Shown here: positions 51,748-61,594 of the stretch, piece by piece
How positions within the stretch are numbered: the stretch's first letter is position 1
Layout: the number at the start of each line of letters is the position of its first letter
From: PMG-095 sp037200885
GTDB lineage: Bacteria > Myxococcota_A > Polyangia > Polyangiales > Polyangiaceae
Reading direction: 5' to 3'
DNA: 64,000 bases
NCBI GenBank assembly: GCA_037200885.1
Contig: JBBCIN010000001.1
Coordinates: forward strand, 3,407,621-3,471,620
Notes under the pieces: generated by a model
What the model was told of the DNA's origin: nothing
What the model saw: only the letters and a program-made list of their open reading frames with translations
The model's database searches: none
Translations under genes and position numbers: made by a program

Positions 51748-54309
51748 ATGCCGTCGCCCTCGCGACCGCTTCTCATTTCGCCGCCGGCATCGAAACAAGC
51801 TTTCGTTCCGCAACGGCCGCGGGGCGGTGGGCCGAGCAATCCGAAGAAAGCGCGGCAGATCGAGCGCCTCGCCCCGAAATTCATTGAGCTGCGAGACGCG
51901 CTCGACACACGTCGCGGTGCGCTGCAAGGGGACGCGGCGGGGGTGGCTCTCGAGCAGGTGCTGGTATTCGAGACGAACGGCCCCGTGAAGGACCTCTACG
52001 AGACGGTCGCGAAGACACCCGGTCTCGAATGGCTGGCCGACGAGGACCTCCGGGACCTCGCGCCCGATGCGGACTTCTTCGTCACCGACAAGCCCGACAA
52101 ACCGGTCCACGCGCAGCTTTACCTCGTGCTCTTCAACCAGCAGGCAGTCGAGCAACTGCTGTCCCTTTGGCGCTCCTGGAGCACGGACGCTCGGCTTCCG
52201 GAGGAGCACCGTGGCTGGCTCGACGTTTTCCGACAGTTGCGCGAAATCCGGCGTTGGGGCGTTCGCGACCGACTCGAGGAAACGGGCATCCTCGCCTACT
52301 GGCGCGACCGCGTCGCAGCTCGCGTCGAGACCGTCAGTGTCGAGATCGAGCTGTGGTTCCGACAGGCCGAGCAGCGCGTGGCAGTAGAGGGGCGCGTCCG
52401 CAACTTCGTCACACGAGCGAGCGGGCAAGTATTGGCGAGCTGCACGATCGACGAGATCGCGTACCACGCGCTCGTGTGCAAGCTACCAATCGCGGCAGTC
52501 CAAGGCATGCTCGACAATCCCGAGGTCGAGCTTCTGCAGTGCGATGAGGTTCGGCTAGTTCGTCCCACTGGACAGGCTGACGCCCCCATTGTCACCGACG
52601 AGCCCGAGCAAGAAGGAGAAACGGCGGGGCGCGAGGAAGGTGAACTGGACGATCCCCTGGTCGCACTCCTCGACGGTCTTCCGCTGGAGAACCACCGGCG
52701 GCTCGCCGGTCGCCTCGTTGTGGATGACCCGGACGAATGGGCCGAGACCTACCCCGTCGCAAGTCGCTGTCACGGTACGGCGATGGCGTCGCTGATCATA
52801 CATGGCGATTTGGGTGCGAACGAGCAGCCCGCCCGACAGCGGCTCTACGTTCGCCCAATCATGCGTCCAGACAGCTTTGGCGGACGATCCGAGCATGCGC
52901 CCGAGGACCGCTCTTGGGTCGATCTCATTCATCGCGCGGTCCGCCGTGTCGTTGCGAGTGATGGAAATCTGCCTCCTGCCGCGCCATCGGTGCGGGTGAT
53001 CAATCTGTCGATCGGTGATCCCTACCAGCCGTTTATCCGCTCGATGAGCCCGCTCGCGAAATTGCTCGATTGGCTTTCCTGGCGGTATCGAGTCCTGTTC
53101 ATCGTCAGCGCCGGGAACCACCGGACGCCGCTCACCGTCGCCGGAGGGGCGGACGACGTGACGCCGGAAAAGATCGTGACAGCGGTCGCCGGCGCGCAGC
53201 GCCATCGTCGGATCTTGTCGCCGGCGGAGGCCGTGAATGCTCTTTCGGTCGGCGCGACCGCGGAGGACGCTAGCGGGACCTGGAACTCGCGGGCTTCGAA
53301 CGAACACGATCTGGCGCTCCCCGAAGGTCTCCCGAGCCCGATCAGCGGCTTGGGCCGTGGACATCGACGCGTGGTGAAGCCGGATGTTCTCGCTCCAGGC
53401 GGGCGGGTCGTGTTCCTCGCCGGAAACACCGCGAACGACGAGACGAAATTCTCTCTTGCGGACCCGCGCCCACGTATCCCGCCTGGCCACAGGGTCGCCG
53501 CTCCGAGCGCAACACAGGGCGACCTTTCTGGGGTTCGGTACTCCGCCGGAACCAGCAACGCCGCGGCGTTGGTCAGTCGAGCCGCGCTCCGAATCGCCGA
53601 CGCGCTACACGACCTCGGTGACCAGCCAAATGCGGCACAGCTCGCGCGGGTTCCGATGGCGCTGTGGCTGCGAACTCTGTTGGCCCACAGTGCAAGCTGG
53701 TCGACCGAAGCAACGAGGCTTGTTGAGCGCGCACTCCGAACGGAGAGCAACACGCACACGTTCACCGACGAGGTGTCGGCGCTTCTCGCGTTCGGCGTGA
53801 TTCGCCCGGAGCGCGTGTTCGCGTGCACGGCGGAACGCGTCACGGTCCTCGCCGGTGGCGAGATCGCCGCCGACGAACGCCACGTGCATCGCCTCCCACT
53901 GCCACCGTCCCTGAACGCGCACACGGCGTGGCGACGCCTCACGATTACCCTGAGCTGGTTCTCGCCAATCAACCCGGCGCATCGAAAGTATCGGCGCGCC
54001 GCGCTGTGGTTCGAGCCTCCGGGCCAGCGGGAATTGCTAGTGCAGCGTCGCGGTGTCGATTGGCAGGCGGTGAAGCGCGGGACGCTGCAACATGAAGTCC
54101 TCGAAGGGGACCGTGCGGCAATCAACATCCAGGCCGACGGCCATCTGGAAATTCCGGTGACCTGTCTTGCAGAGGCGGGCTCCCTCGACGAGCGAGTCCC
54201 GTACGCGATGGCCGTCACGCTGGAGGTAGCGCCTGGCGTGAACACGAAGATCTACGATGAAGTGCGCGCACGCATTGCTCCGCGCGTCGGCGTTCGTCCG
54301 GGGACCTGA
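51748..54309 (+). CDS. S8 (subtilisin-like) serine protease
   Basis: An 853-residue protein without a signal peptide, hence cytosolic. Residues 1-300 are an unrecognised N-terminal region. The peptidase domain spans about 300-620: Asp309 in VALLDGLP, His342 in SRCHGTAMASLI, the oxyanion Asn457 in VSAGNHRTP and Ser603 in YSAGTSNAAALVS. A C-terminal beta-rich region (about 680-850) follows. An intracellular subtilase coupled to an AAA ATPase is a pairing seen in accessory regions; a phage-defence role is plausible but not shown. GGAG lies just before the ATG. Confidence 0.88.
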   Translation: MPSPSRPLLISPPASKQAFVPQRPRGGGPSNPKKARQIERLAPKFIELRDALDTRRGALQGDAAGVALEQVLVFETNGPVKDLYETVAKTPGLEWLADEDLRDLAPDADFFVTDKPDKPVHAQLYLVLFNQQAVEQLLSLWRSWSTDARLPEEHRGWLDVFRQLREIRRWGVRDRLEETGILAYWRDRVAARVETVSVEIELWFRQAEQRVAVEGRVRNFVTRASGQVLASCTIDEIAYHALVCKLPIAAVQGMLDNPEVELLQCDEVRLVRPTGQADAPIVTDEPEQEGETAGREEGELDDPLVALLDGLPLENHRRLAGRLVVDDPDEWAETYPVASRCHGTAMASLIIHGDLGANEQPARQRLYVRPIMRPDSFGGRSEHAPEDRSWVDLIHRAVRRVVASDGNLPPAAPSVRVINLSIGDPYQPFIRSMSPLAKLLDWLSWRYRVLFIVSAGNHRTPLTVAGGADDVTPEKIVTAVAGAQRHRRILSPAEAVNALSVGATAEDASGTWNSRASNEHDLALPEGLPSPISGLGRGHRRVVKPDVLAPGGRVVFLAGNTANDETKFSLADPRPRIPPGHRVAAPSATQGDLSGVRYSAGTSNAAALVSRAALRIADALHDLGDQPNAAQLARVPMALWLRTLLAHSASWSTEATRLVERALRTESNTHTFTDEVSALLAFGVIRPERVFACTAERVTVLAGGEIAADERHVHRLPLPPSLNAHTAWRRLTITLSWFSPINPAHRKYRRAALWFEPPGQRELLVQRRGVDWQAVKRGTLQHEVLEGDRAAINIQADGHLEIPVTCLAEAGSLDERVPYAMAVTLEVAPGVNTKIYDEVRARIAPRVGVRPGT

Positions 54310-54828
54310 CGGCCCGTCCCCGACCTCTGCCCCGCCCGCGCTGAATCGGCGTCGAATGGGTGAAACCGGACACCGGACGGCCGAGCAGCTCTTCCTCAAT
54401 GGATCCCGTGCTGCCATCCACATCCTTCCGTCCTAGGCGCGTTCGACGCCGTGGTGGTCACTGAGTGCGGCCATCTTCGCGTCTCAAGAAGCGCTCGAGG
54501 CAGATATCGAGCTTTGTCGCAAGCTCGTCACCTACGACTACGCACACACGCTGGTGTTCTGCGAGCACGTGCGCAAACGGTTGCTCGCGCGTGGGGTCTA
54601 AGTCAGGTCTAAGTCAGGTCTAAGTCATCCAAAGCCACCTCAGTCAGCGACCGGCAGAGGCCCCACTTGAACCCGATGCTCGTGGCATGCGAGTCTCTTT
54701 GGAGAGCAACACGAGCTGAGTGTTTGTTTACCTAAGCGGTTTTACGCGCAGTCGTCCGTCCGCGGCGGTTCGCACCGGTTTCGGACGGGCCGCGCTGAGG
54801 GCCGCGCCTGATTAGTCCCCGCCGTGAT
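54310..54828. other. Intergenic with 11-bp direct repeats
   Basis: About 520 bp. GGTCTAAGTCA occurs three times in tandem at 54595-54627. A plus frame ending with TAA at 54599-54601 reads ALEADIELCRKLVTYDYAHT, then CEHVRKRLLARGV, possibly the tail of a deleted gene. Confidence 0.45.
54595..54627 (+). repeat. Three tandem 11-bp repeats
   Basis: GGTCTAAGTCA is repeated exactly three times without spacer at 54595-54605, 54606-54616 and 54617-54627. The role is unknown; it could be a slipped-strand duplication or a protein-binding array. Confidence 0.85.
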
Positions 54829-56535
54829 TCATGCCTCCGAAAGCGCATGATGAACTAGGGAAATGCACGCCGACCCTTCGCCAACCCCAGCCGCCACCCG
54901 TTTGACGCTGCCGGAGCGCACATCTCCAACGGCGAACACGCGCGGCAAGCTGGTTTCGTACTCGAGCATTGGGCGTGCGAAAGCGCCAGGTGTAGCGGCA
55001 CGCTCGTGCGTTCTTCGGCACAGCTTGTATCCGGTCAGGATGAACCCCTTTTCGTCGAGTTCGAGGCACCCACCGAGCCAACCCGTGTTCGGCGTTGCTC
55101 CGGTCATGGAAAACACGTGCTGAATAGGCAGCGAGGTGCGCGACCCTGCGGCGTCGCGCCACACCACGTTTTCGAGGCTTTCGGCTCCGTTCAACTCGAC
55201 GATTTCACAGCCAGCGTGGAGCGTAATGTTCGAGCTCTCCTCGATGCGCCGAATGAGGTAGTTCGACATGCTCTCGGCCAAGCTCGCGCCGCGGATCAGG
55301 ACGTGCACGTGGCGTGAGGTTTGGGCCAGAAACGTAGCCGCTTGCCCAGCCGAATTGCCGCCGCCCACCACGATCACCTCCTGCTTCGCGCAGCGTTGCG
55401 CCTCCACGAAAGTGGCGCCGTAGTACACACCCGCGCCCTCGAGGCGCGCTAGGTTCGCCAAGTCGAGCTTTCTGTACTCGGCACCCGTCGCGATTACGAT
55501 AGCGCGTGCCGAAAAGCTGTGACCACCCTCGACTTCGACGCGATACGTCGGTTGGTCGATGTGCAAGCGCACCGCGCCCTTCGTGACCGCGAGCTTCGCG
55601 CCGAACTTCTCGGCCTGCGCCAGCGCGCGTTGTGCAAGAGAATGTCCAGAAATCCCCGTGGGAAAGCCGAGGTAGTTCTCGATCTTCGAACTCGAGCCGG
55701 CCTGACCACCAGGCGCGGTCATCTCCAGCACGAGAACGTTCAAACCCTCCGAGGCGGCGTAGACGGCGGCCGCAAGGCCCGCTGGACCCGCGCCAACGAT
55801 GACGAGATCCTGCCTCGCCTCCTCGGTGATCGTTTGGTTGAAGCCAAGGCACTCGGCGACCTCGGCGTTCGACGGATTGCGCAATATCTTATCGCCGCGG
55901 CAGATCAAGACCGGTAGCTCATCGACGCTCACCTTGAATCCGTCGAGCAGCGCCGGAACGTCGGGTTCAGTATCGATGTCCACGTAACGGTGCGGATGGC
56001 CATTGCGTGTGAGAAACGCTTGTAGGCGCAGTGTGGCCGCGGACAGACGTGAACCAAGCACGACCGCATCACCCCAGGCGCCCTCGAGTAGCACCACGCG
56101 CCTAAGAATGAACGCCCGCATGAACACTTCACTCAGCTCAGAGTCAGTCTGGATCAGATTTCGAAACTGTTGCAGCTCGACCCGAAGCAGACGAGAGTCT
56201 TTCGTGGCGCGACCGCGCACGAGCACGCGCCGATCCGCCAACATACTCACCTCACCCGTGAACTCGCGCGGGCCATGCACGGTGATGGGGTCCTCTTCGG
56301 AACCGTTCGGATGGACGATCGCGATCCCTCCCTCCAGCACCAGGAAGAATGGCCTACCGTAGTCCCCTGCCTCGAACAAGATGGTGCCCTCGGGTACCTG
56401 GATTGGCGTAGCCACGCGCGCGACGCGCGCTATCTGAGCGTCTGTGAGCAGAGGGAAAGCTTCCGCTCGACGATCGAGAAACGCTGGTGATGACCGCGGC
56501 GTCTGGGCCTGCGGGGTCTGAGCTCGTGCAAACAT
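54829..56535 (-). CDS. Cyclic-nucleotide-binding thioredoxin-reductase-like flavoprotein
   Basis: A 568-residue protein from the ATG at 56535, behind GGAGGGGTG. Residues 20-150 are a cNMP-binding domain (ILFEAGDYGRPFFLVLEGGI, then FTGEVSMLADRRVLVRGRA), 160-245 a thioredoxin-like insert (HRYVDIDTEPDVPALLDGFK), and 255-568 a thioredoxin-reductase fold with FAD site VIVGAGPAGLAAAVYAASEG and NADPH site VIVVGGGNSAGQAATFLA. The redox CxxC is replaced by YYGATFVEAQ, so it cannot reduce thioredoxin in the normal way. It ends VFAVGDVRSGSVKRVAAGVG. It is coupled (TGATG) to the small upstream ORF. Confidence 0.9.
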   Translation of the reverse strand: MFARAQTPQAQTPRSSPAFLDRRAEAFPLLTDAQIARVARVATPIQVPEGTILFEAGDYGRPFFLVLEGGIAIVHPNGSEEDPITVHGPREFTGEVSMLADRRVLVRGRATKDSRLLRVELQQFRNLIQTDSELSEVFMRAFILRRVVLLEGAWGDAVVLGSRLSAATLRLQAFLTRNGHPHRYVDIDTEPDVPALLDGFKVSVDELPVLICRGDKILRNPSNAEVAECLGFNQTITEEARQDLVIVGAGPAGLAAAVYAASEGLNVLVLEMTAPGGQAGSSSKIENYLGFPTGISGHSLAQRALAQAEKFGAKLAVTKGAVRLHIDQPTYRVEVEGGHSFSARAIVIATGAEYRKLDLANLARLEGAGVYYGATFVEAQRCAKQEVIVVGGGNSAGQAATFLAQTSRHVHVLIRGASLAESMSNYLIRRIEESSNITLHAGCEIVELNGAESLENVVWRDAAGSRTSLPIQHVFSMTGATPNTGWLGGCLELDEKGFILTGYKLCRRTHERAATPGAFARPMLEYETSLPRVFAVGDVRSGSVKRVAAGVGEGSACISLVHHALSEA

Positions 56536-56720
56536 CACCCCTCCAAGAGGAAGCCGACCTTCCGGCTGCCCAAATCGACCCGAAGGTGCCCCCGTGTATC
56601 GGCCAACTTCAGACATTCCGCACACGGGGGCCGCGGTCGACGAACGGTCAGCAAGGTGTTTTCGCTAACGCGCCTGCTGGGATGAGAGCGGTCGATCGTA
56701 TCGTCGGTTGCGGTGTTCAT
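56535..56720 (-). CDS. 61-residue protein, UBP zinc-finger-like
   Basis: A short protein from the ATG at 56720 with GGAGGG 6 nt upstream. Its TGA overlaps the ATG of the flavoprotein gene. The C-terminal half CAECLKLADTRGHLRVDLGS resembles the first part of UBP-type zinc fingers (CxxCL...HLR), which often stand next to this flavoprotein family, but the second cysteine pair is missing. It may be a degenerate or truncated zinc finger. Confidence 0.5.
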   Translation of the reverse strand: MNTATDDTIDRSHPSRRVSENTLLTVRRPRPPCAECLKLADTRGHLRVDLGSRKVGFLLEG

Positions 56721-57409
56721 GAGAGCCCTCCCGTGTCGAGCTACCGTGAACATGGTTCCAACGCCTGCGATGCGAAGTATCCTTTCGTATCGATCGGACT
56801 CGGCATTGCGATCCCCAGCGCGCTCTTTCGCGCCTGGCTCGCCGACCGAACGCTCGTGCGTACTCCCTGCGGTCTGCTCGCGCAGGCCGCTCTCGACACA
56901 AGCAGCCACCGATCGACGCTGACGCGACGGAATAGAGAGCGCGTGCTGATCGAGGGTCAAAGTCAGGTTCGGCGCGTGGCGCACGGAGCCCGCAACGCAC
57001 GCTTTATCGAGTGCTCACAAGCCGCGCGGGCGCTCGAAAGTCAGCACGAGACGATCGCCCTAACAATCGGTTAACATTGCGATTATTGCGCCGACCGGAT
57101 GCGAGTGTGCGCATTGGGTTCGGACGAGATGCGCGCATGACCCTGACCGCAAAAACGGCGGCGCCAGCAACAGAGACCCCACCATCGAAGTCTGTCCGCC
57201 GAAACATTTGGAAAGGGTCCTGGTACTTACGTTGATGAGACTTGCTCAATGAGAACCGATTGGGCCGCACCACGATGCCGATAGAGGTCGACTGTGCCTG
57301 CGCTCGCTCGAGAGGGGCTCTGGTGCAATCGCAACCTTCATAATAAAGTCTCTCGCAGGTGTGCAAAATGGTCTGGCAGACCTAGACGTTCTTTAGCGGA
57401 GTGACGCGC
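56721..57409. other. Divergent intergenic region, nothing recognised
   Basis: About 690 bp between the small protein/flavoprotein pair and the histidine-kinase gene. Frames here are open but show no family resemblance. Two divergent promoters are expected. Confidence 0.4.
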
Positions 57410-59782
57410 ATGATCGAGCCGGAAGCCGGCACGCAGTCGGAAGTCGAGCAACTCAGGTCGAGGGTCGCGGTGCTTGAACGGGAGCTCGCCGGATATCGGC
57501 AATCACGTGGCGAGCCTGGCAATCAAACAAATGAGGTTTTTCTGACGCCGGAAGATATTCCCAATTTCTTCGGCCTTCTGAAGCCGAGCGGCGAAGTCGA
57601 GCGGGTCAACCGACAACTCTGGGAGTTCTTCGGGGGAACGGAAGAAACCATCCACGAGTGGGGCGCTCACCCCGAGATTCATCATCCTGAGGATAGAGCT
57701 CGGATTGTTGCCGAGTTCGCGGCGGGCGTCGGCTCCGGTCAGCCCTTCGTCTGCACGTACAGAGGGCGCCGGTTCGACGGCGCGTATCGCTGGCTCGAAT
57801 GCGAGCAGAAACCGCTGAGGGACAAGGACGGGCGCATCTATCGGTGGTGCGTGATCATGAGGGACATCGATGACCTCGTGCGGGCGACGCAGGCTTTGAG
57901 CGAAAAGGAGCACGATCTCCGACTCATCATCGATACGATTCCAGGCCTGATCTGCCTATTTACGCCGGACGGGGTGCTGGAAGGCGCCAGTCAGCAGATG
58001 ATCGATTACGTGGGCCAACCCGTTGAGGTCACCAGGGACTGGGCAACGAACGGCATCGTGCACCCCGATGACGTGCCCCGCACCGCCGAGCTCTTCATGC
58101 ACTCGATTCGAACGGGGGAGCCCTACGACTTCGAGATCAGGATCCGGCGCTTCGATGGCGAGTACCGCTATTTCAAGATTCGCGGCCGAGCTCACCGCGA
58201 TTCGCAAGGACGGATCGTACGCTGGTACGGTCTGCTCGTCGACAGCCACGAAAGAAAATTGGCTGAGGACGCGTTGCGCGCGAGTGAGCTCGAACAGCGG
58301 ATCATCATCGATACGATTCCGGGCCTGATCTGCCTATTCACGCCGGACGGGGCGCTGGAAGGCACGAGTCAGCAGATGATCGATTACTTGGGCCAGCCCG
58401 TCGAGGTTACCAAGAATTGGGCAACCAACGGGATCGTGCACCCTGACGACGTGCCCAGCGCCACCGAGAGTTTCATGCACTCGATTCGGACGGGCCAGCC
58501 CTACGACTTCGAGATCAGGATCCGGCGCTTCGATGACCAGTATCGGTATTTCAAGATCCGCGGCCGTCCTCACCGCAACGAGCAAGGGAGCATCGTTCGC
58601 TGGTACGGTCTGCTCATCGACAGCCACGACCGAAAGCTCGCCGAGGACGAGCTGCGGCGGCGAGAGTACTACCTGGCGATGGGAGAGCGCGTGAGCCTGA
58701 CCGGCTCGTACGTCTGGGAAATGGCCACGGACGAGATCACCTGCTCGGAACAACTCTTGCGCATCCATGAGTTCGACGATCCTTCAACCGTCACGGCGGC
58801 AGCGATGCGAGCGCGCATTCATCCCGACGATCTATCGATCCTCGAGTCGACGAGGGCTGAGGTCGAGAGCGGTCGTGGCAATCCGGAATACGAGATTCGA
58901 TTGCTCATGCCCGACGGTCGGGTCAAGCACGTCCGGGCCTTCGCTGAAGTGGTTCCGGGTGCAAACGGGCAGATGATTTGTATCGGCGCGGTGCAGGACG
59001 TGTCGCGTCGCCGGTTGGCGGAGGACACGCTCGACAAGGTCCGCGCCGATTTGGCTCATCTCAGCCGCATCACGACCCTCGGATCTTTGACCGCGTCCAT
59101 CGCGCACGAAGTGAACCAACCTCTCTCCGGCATCACGACCAACGCCAACACCTGTGCGCGTATGTTGTCGGCCGATCCGCCGAACGTAGTTGGAGCGATC
59201 GAGACCGTGCGGCGCACCATCCGCGATGCCATGCGCGCGGCCGAGGTCGTAGCCCGGCTGCGCGCGCTATTTTCTGGGCGAACGGCGAAAAATCGCGAAG
59301 TAGATATCAATGAGGCCGCCGCGGAAGTCCTGGCCTTGATGTCTAGCGACCTGCAACGCGACCGCGTGCAGGTGCAGACCAACCTTGCGATGGACCTGCC
59401 GACCGTCACGGCCGACCGGGTACAGCTTCAGCAGGTGATCATGAACCTGCTTAGAAATGCCGCCGACGCAATGAACGGCGTCGAGGATCGGCAGCGTCTG
59501 GCAATCCTCGAGACAAAAAGAGAGGCTGATGGAACGATCCGATTGAGCGTCCGTGACTCAGGTGTTGGCTTCGTCGCCGATGCCGCGGAGCAAATGTTTC
59601 AGGCGTTCTACTCCACCAAGAACAGTGGCATGGGGGTCGGCCTTTCAGTGAGTCGATCGATCATTGAAAGTCACGGTGGGAAAATTTGGGCGGAGCGAGC
59701 CCATGGCGGCGGCGCGACTTTCGTGTTTTCGATTCCAATCGCGCCGGCCGCCGATCAGTCGGTTGCCATCATCGGAGGTTGA
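57410..59782 (+). CDS. PAS-domain sensor histidine kinase
   Basis: A 790-residue cytosolic kinase. The ATG at 57410 lies 8 nt after GGAG, so it is preferred over the GTG at 57401. Order: N-terminal coiled coil (5-30), four PAS domains (about 45-160, 170-295, 296-420, 425-540), H-box SIAHEVNQPLSGITTN, N-box VIMNLLRNAADAM, G1 VRDSGVGF and G2 GMGVGLSVSRSII. This places it among soluble LuxR-coupled PAS kinases of the HEVNQPL type. PAS 2 and 3 are near-identical 126-residue copies. There is no transmembrane helix; it senses an internal signal. A response regulator is not adjacent. Confidence 0.92.
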   Translation: MIEPEAGTQSEVEQLRSRVAVLERELAGYRQSRGEPGNQTNEVFLTPEDIPNFFGLLKPSGEVERVNRQLWEFFGGTEETIHEWGAHPEIHHPEDRARIVAEFAAGVGSGQPFVCTYRGRRFDGAYRWLECEQKPLRDKDGRIYRWCVIMRDIDDLVRATQALSEKEHDLRLIIDTIPGLICLFTPDGVLEGASQQMIDYVGQPVEVTRDWATNGIVHPDDVPRTAELFMHSIRTGEPYDFEIRIRRFDGEYRYFKIRGRAHRDSQGRIVRWYGLLVDSHERKLAEDALRASELEQRIIIDTIPGLICLFTPDGALEGTSQQMIDYLGQPVEVTKNWATNGIVHPDDVPSATESFMHSIRTGQPYDFEIRIRRFDDQYRYFKIRGRPHRNEQGSIVRWYGLLIDSHDRKLAEDELRRREYYLAMGERVSLTGSYVWEMATDEITCSEQLLRIHEFDDPSTVTAAAMRARIHPDDLSILESTRAEVESGRGNPEYEIRLLMPDGRVKHVRAFAEVVPGANGQMICIGAVQDVSRRRLAEDTLDKVRADLAHLSRITTLGSLTASIAHEVNQPLSGITTNANTCARMLSADPPNVVGAIETVRRTIRDAMRAAEVVARLRALFSGRTAKNREVDINEAAAEVLALMSSDLQRDRVQVQTNLAMDLPTVTADRVQLQQVIMNLLRNAADAMNGVEDRQRLAILETKREADGTIRLSVRDSGVGFVADAAEQMFQAFYSTKNSGMGVGLSVSRSIIESHGGKIWAERAHGGGATFVFSIPIAPAADQSVAIIGG

Positions 59783-59913
59783 CGGTCGCCACCAGCACAA
59801 GCGTCCGCGGCGTCCCGGCTCGGTCTCTTTGCTGACAGTCGCAAGCGCCGCCTCGGATCTCGGGATCTCGCCCATGAGGCGACGCTCGCAATGTGCGAGG
59901 GCGCGAGGGCAGG

Positions 59914-60762
59914 CTAAGGCGAAGTTTCTGGATACTCAGCGGCGCTCTCGGCGACATAGCGGCCCAGGAACAATTCCACCTCGCCTCTTTGCTGAAGCCC
60001 GGCGGCGACGGCTCGTCCGATGCGTTTACGCGTATCGGGTCGGGTCGTGGATTTGAGGTACGCTTTCATGCCCGCTTCGAGCTCGGAGCTCGTTGGCAGA
60101 GTCGGTCCGTCGACCAGCCGCTTCACCTCCGCAATCGCCTGCTTGTCGAAGTTCGAGAGCCGACGCGCAAACGCTTCTACGAACTCGTCGAGCTCGTCGT
60201 CCTGCAGCGCGCGATTGATGTAGCCATACTGCGCCGCGAGCTCACCCGAAAAGTCCTGGGCGCCCGCCACGATCTCGATCGCGCGGCCGCGGCCTACGAG
60301 CCTGGACAACCTGGCCATTGGGCCGCCGCCGGGCACGGCGCCCACGCCGACTTCGAACTGAGCGAGAATGCAATGCTCACGACTTCCGAAACGGACGTCA
60401 CACGCCAACGCGAACTCACTCCCGGCCCCGCGGGCGCGGCCTCGAATGGAAGCCACCGACACCACGGGCGCGGAGCTCAGCCTCACCAGTACGTCGAGCC
60501 AGGGATGTAACCCCGTGCGCCCAGGCTTGAGTGCAGAGAGCGCAGCCTTGTCGACGAGCACGTCGAAGTGCGCGAGAAAAAAGTCCCGATCGGCGCTGTC
60601 GAAAACCACGACGCGCACGTCCGGATCGGTCTCGATTTCGCTCACCAGCGCGTCGAGCTCGTGGATAGTCTGTAGATCGATCAGGTTGATTGGTGGATGA
60701 TCGAAGGTCGCTCTCCAATAACCCGGGCTGCGTTTCTCGATGCTGATTTGAGTTGCGGTCAT
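59914..60762 (-). CDS. Enoyl-CoA hydratase/isomerase family protein
   Basis: A 282-residue crotonase-fold protein from the ATG at 60762 (MTATQISIEKRSPGYWRATF), behind GAGGAGA. The CoA-binding and oxyanion residues are in VVSVASIRGRARGAGSEFAL and CDVRFGSREHCILAQFEVGV. GAVPGGGPMARLSRLVGRGR and QDFSGELAAQYGYINRAL follow the normal order. The catalytic glutamates of true hydratases are not clear (AQFEVGVG has one), so the reaction may be isomerisation, hydrolysis or other. It is cytosolic. Confidence 0.87.
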   Translation of the reverse strand: MTATQISIEKRSPGYWRATFDHPPINLIDLQTIHELDALVSEIETDPDVRVVVFDSADRDFFLAHFDVLVDKAALSALKPGRTGLHPWLDVLVRLSSAPVVSVASIRGRARGAGSEFALACDVRFGSREHCILAQFEVGVGAVPGGGPMARLSRLVGRGRAIEIVAGAQDFSGELAAQYGYINRALQDDELDEFVEAFARRLSNFDKQAIAEVKRLVDGPTLPTSSELEAGMKAYLKSTTRPDTRKRIGRAVAAGLQQRGEVELFLGRYVAESAAEYPETSP

Positions 60763-61003
60763 ACGAAATGTCTCCTCTATGTATGTGATATCGATCGCAC
60801 CGCTTTCCGATTGCACGTTGGTATCGGGCTACCGGCAACGGCTTCGGCGATCCGGCTCGATCACCTCACGAGCCCTGTCGCGGGCCGGCGCGCTATGCAG
60901 CACGCCGGTTCGAAATTGCGAGGGCGCAGTTCAGAATTTAGGGGAGTCAATGCATTCGCATGGTTGACTCCCCGCACACCAGTGGGCGCGGCACCCGACG
61001 CGT

Positions 61004-61534
61004 TCAACGCGCTCGCCGAAGGGCGTAGCGCTCGATACTTGCCGCGAACAGAGGTGTCTCACCCTCGTTGTGGGAGACGGTCATCGGGCGACGCTGAGCG
61101 CTGAACACATCGAACGGAATGCCCTGGCGCGCCAGGAAGTCCAAAAATTCGTCCGTTGCCCGACTGCGCACGCGATTGGTGAGCTCGCTTCGCCCTCCAC
61201 CAAGACTCTTTACGCTGAGGTCCCACTGAACGATCAGGTTGGTGCGCCCCGACGTCGTAAATAGGTCGGAGACCGACTCGAGCGCGAGGTGGTGCTTCTC
61301 CCCCAACATTTCGACGTAGTGCTGCACCATCGGTACCCCGCCGATCACTTCCACGTTGATCGACATGCGACGACCGTCGCGTGCGGTGGTCGCGCCGGCT
61401 GCGACGTGTGCGGGTGAGCAGCCTTGATATTCGTCGTCCGGCAGGCCGAAGCACCACGTCGGGATGTCGATGCTGTCGAGCGGCGCGTTGATGACAGCGG
61501 TGCAGCTCGAATCTACGATGATAGGTTGGTCCAT
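61004..61534 (-). CDS. Hypothetical protein, SRPBCC-like pattern
   Basis: A 176-residue protein (MDQPIIVDSSCTAVINAPLD). The opening SSCTAVINAPLDSIDIPTWC followed by NVEVIGGVPMVQHYVEML and NLIVQWDLSVKSLGGGRSEL resembles START/SRPBCC lipid-binding folds, but the match is weak. There is no signal peptide. It is 60 bp downstream of the isochorismatase-type gene and 241 bp upstream of the enoyl-CoA hydratase, all on the minus strand. Confidence 0.6.
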   Translation of the reverse strand: MDQPIIVDSSCTAVINAPLDSIDIPTWCFGLPDDEYQGCSPAHVAAGATTARDGRRMSINVEVIGGVPMVQHYVEMLGEKHHLALESVSDLFTTSGRTNLIVQWDLSVKSLGGGRSELTNRVRSRATDEFLDFLARQGIPFDVFSAQRRPMTVSHNEGETPLFAASIERYALRRAR

Positions 61535-61594
61535 TTTTTGATCTCCTTTTGCTTTGCTTTGGTTGTGGAACGGGCGTGAGTGCCGTGGATGTTG

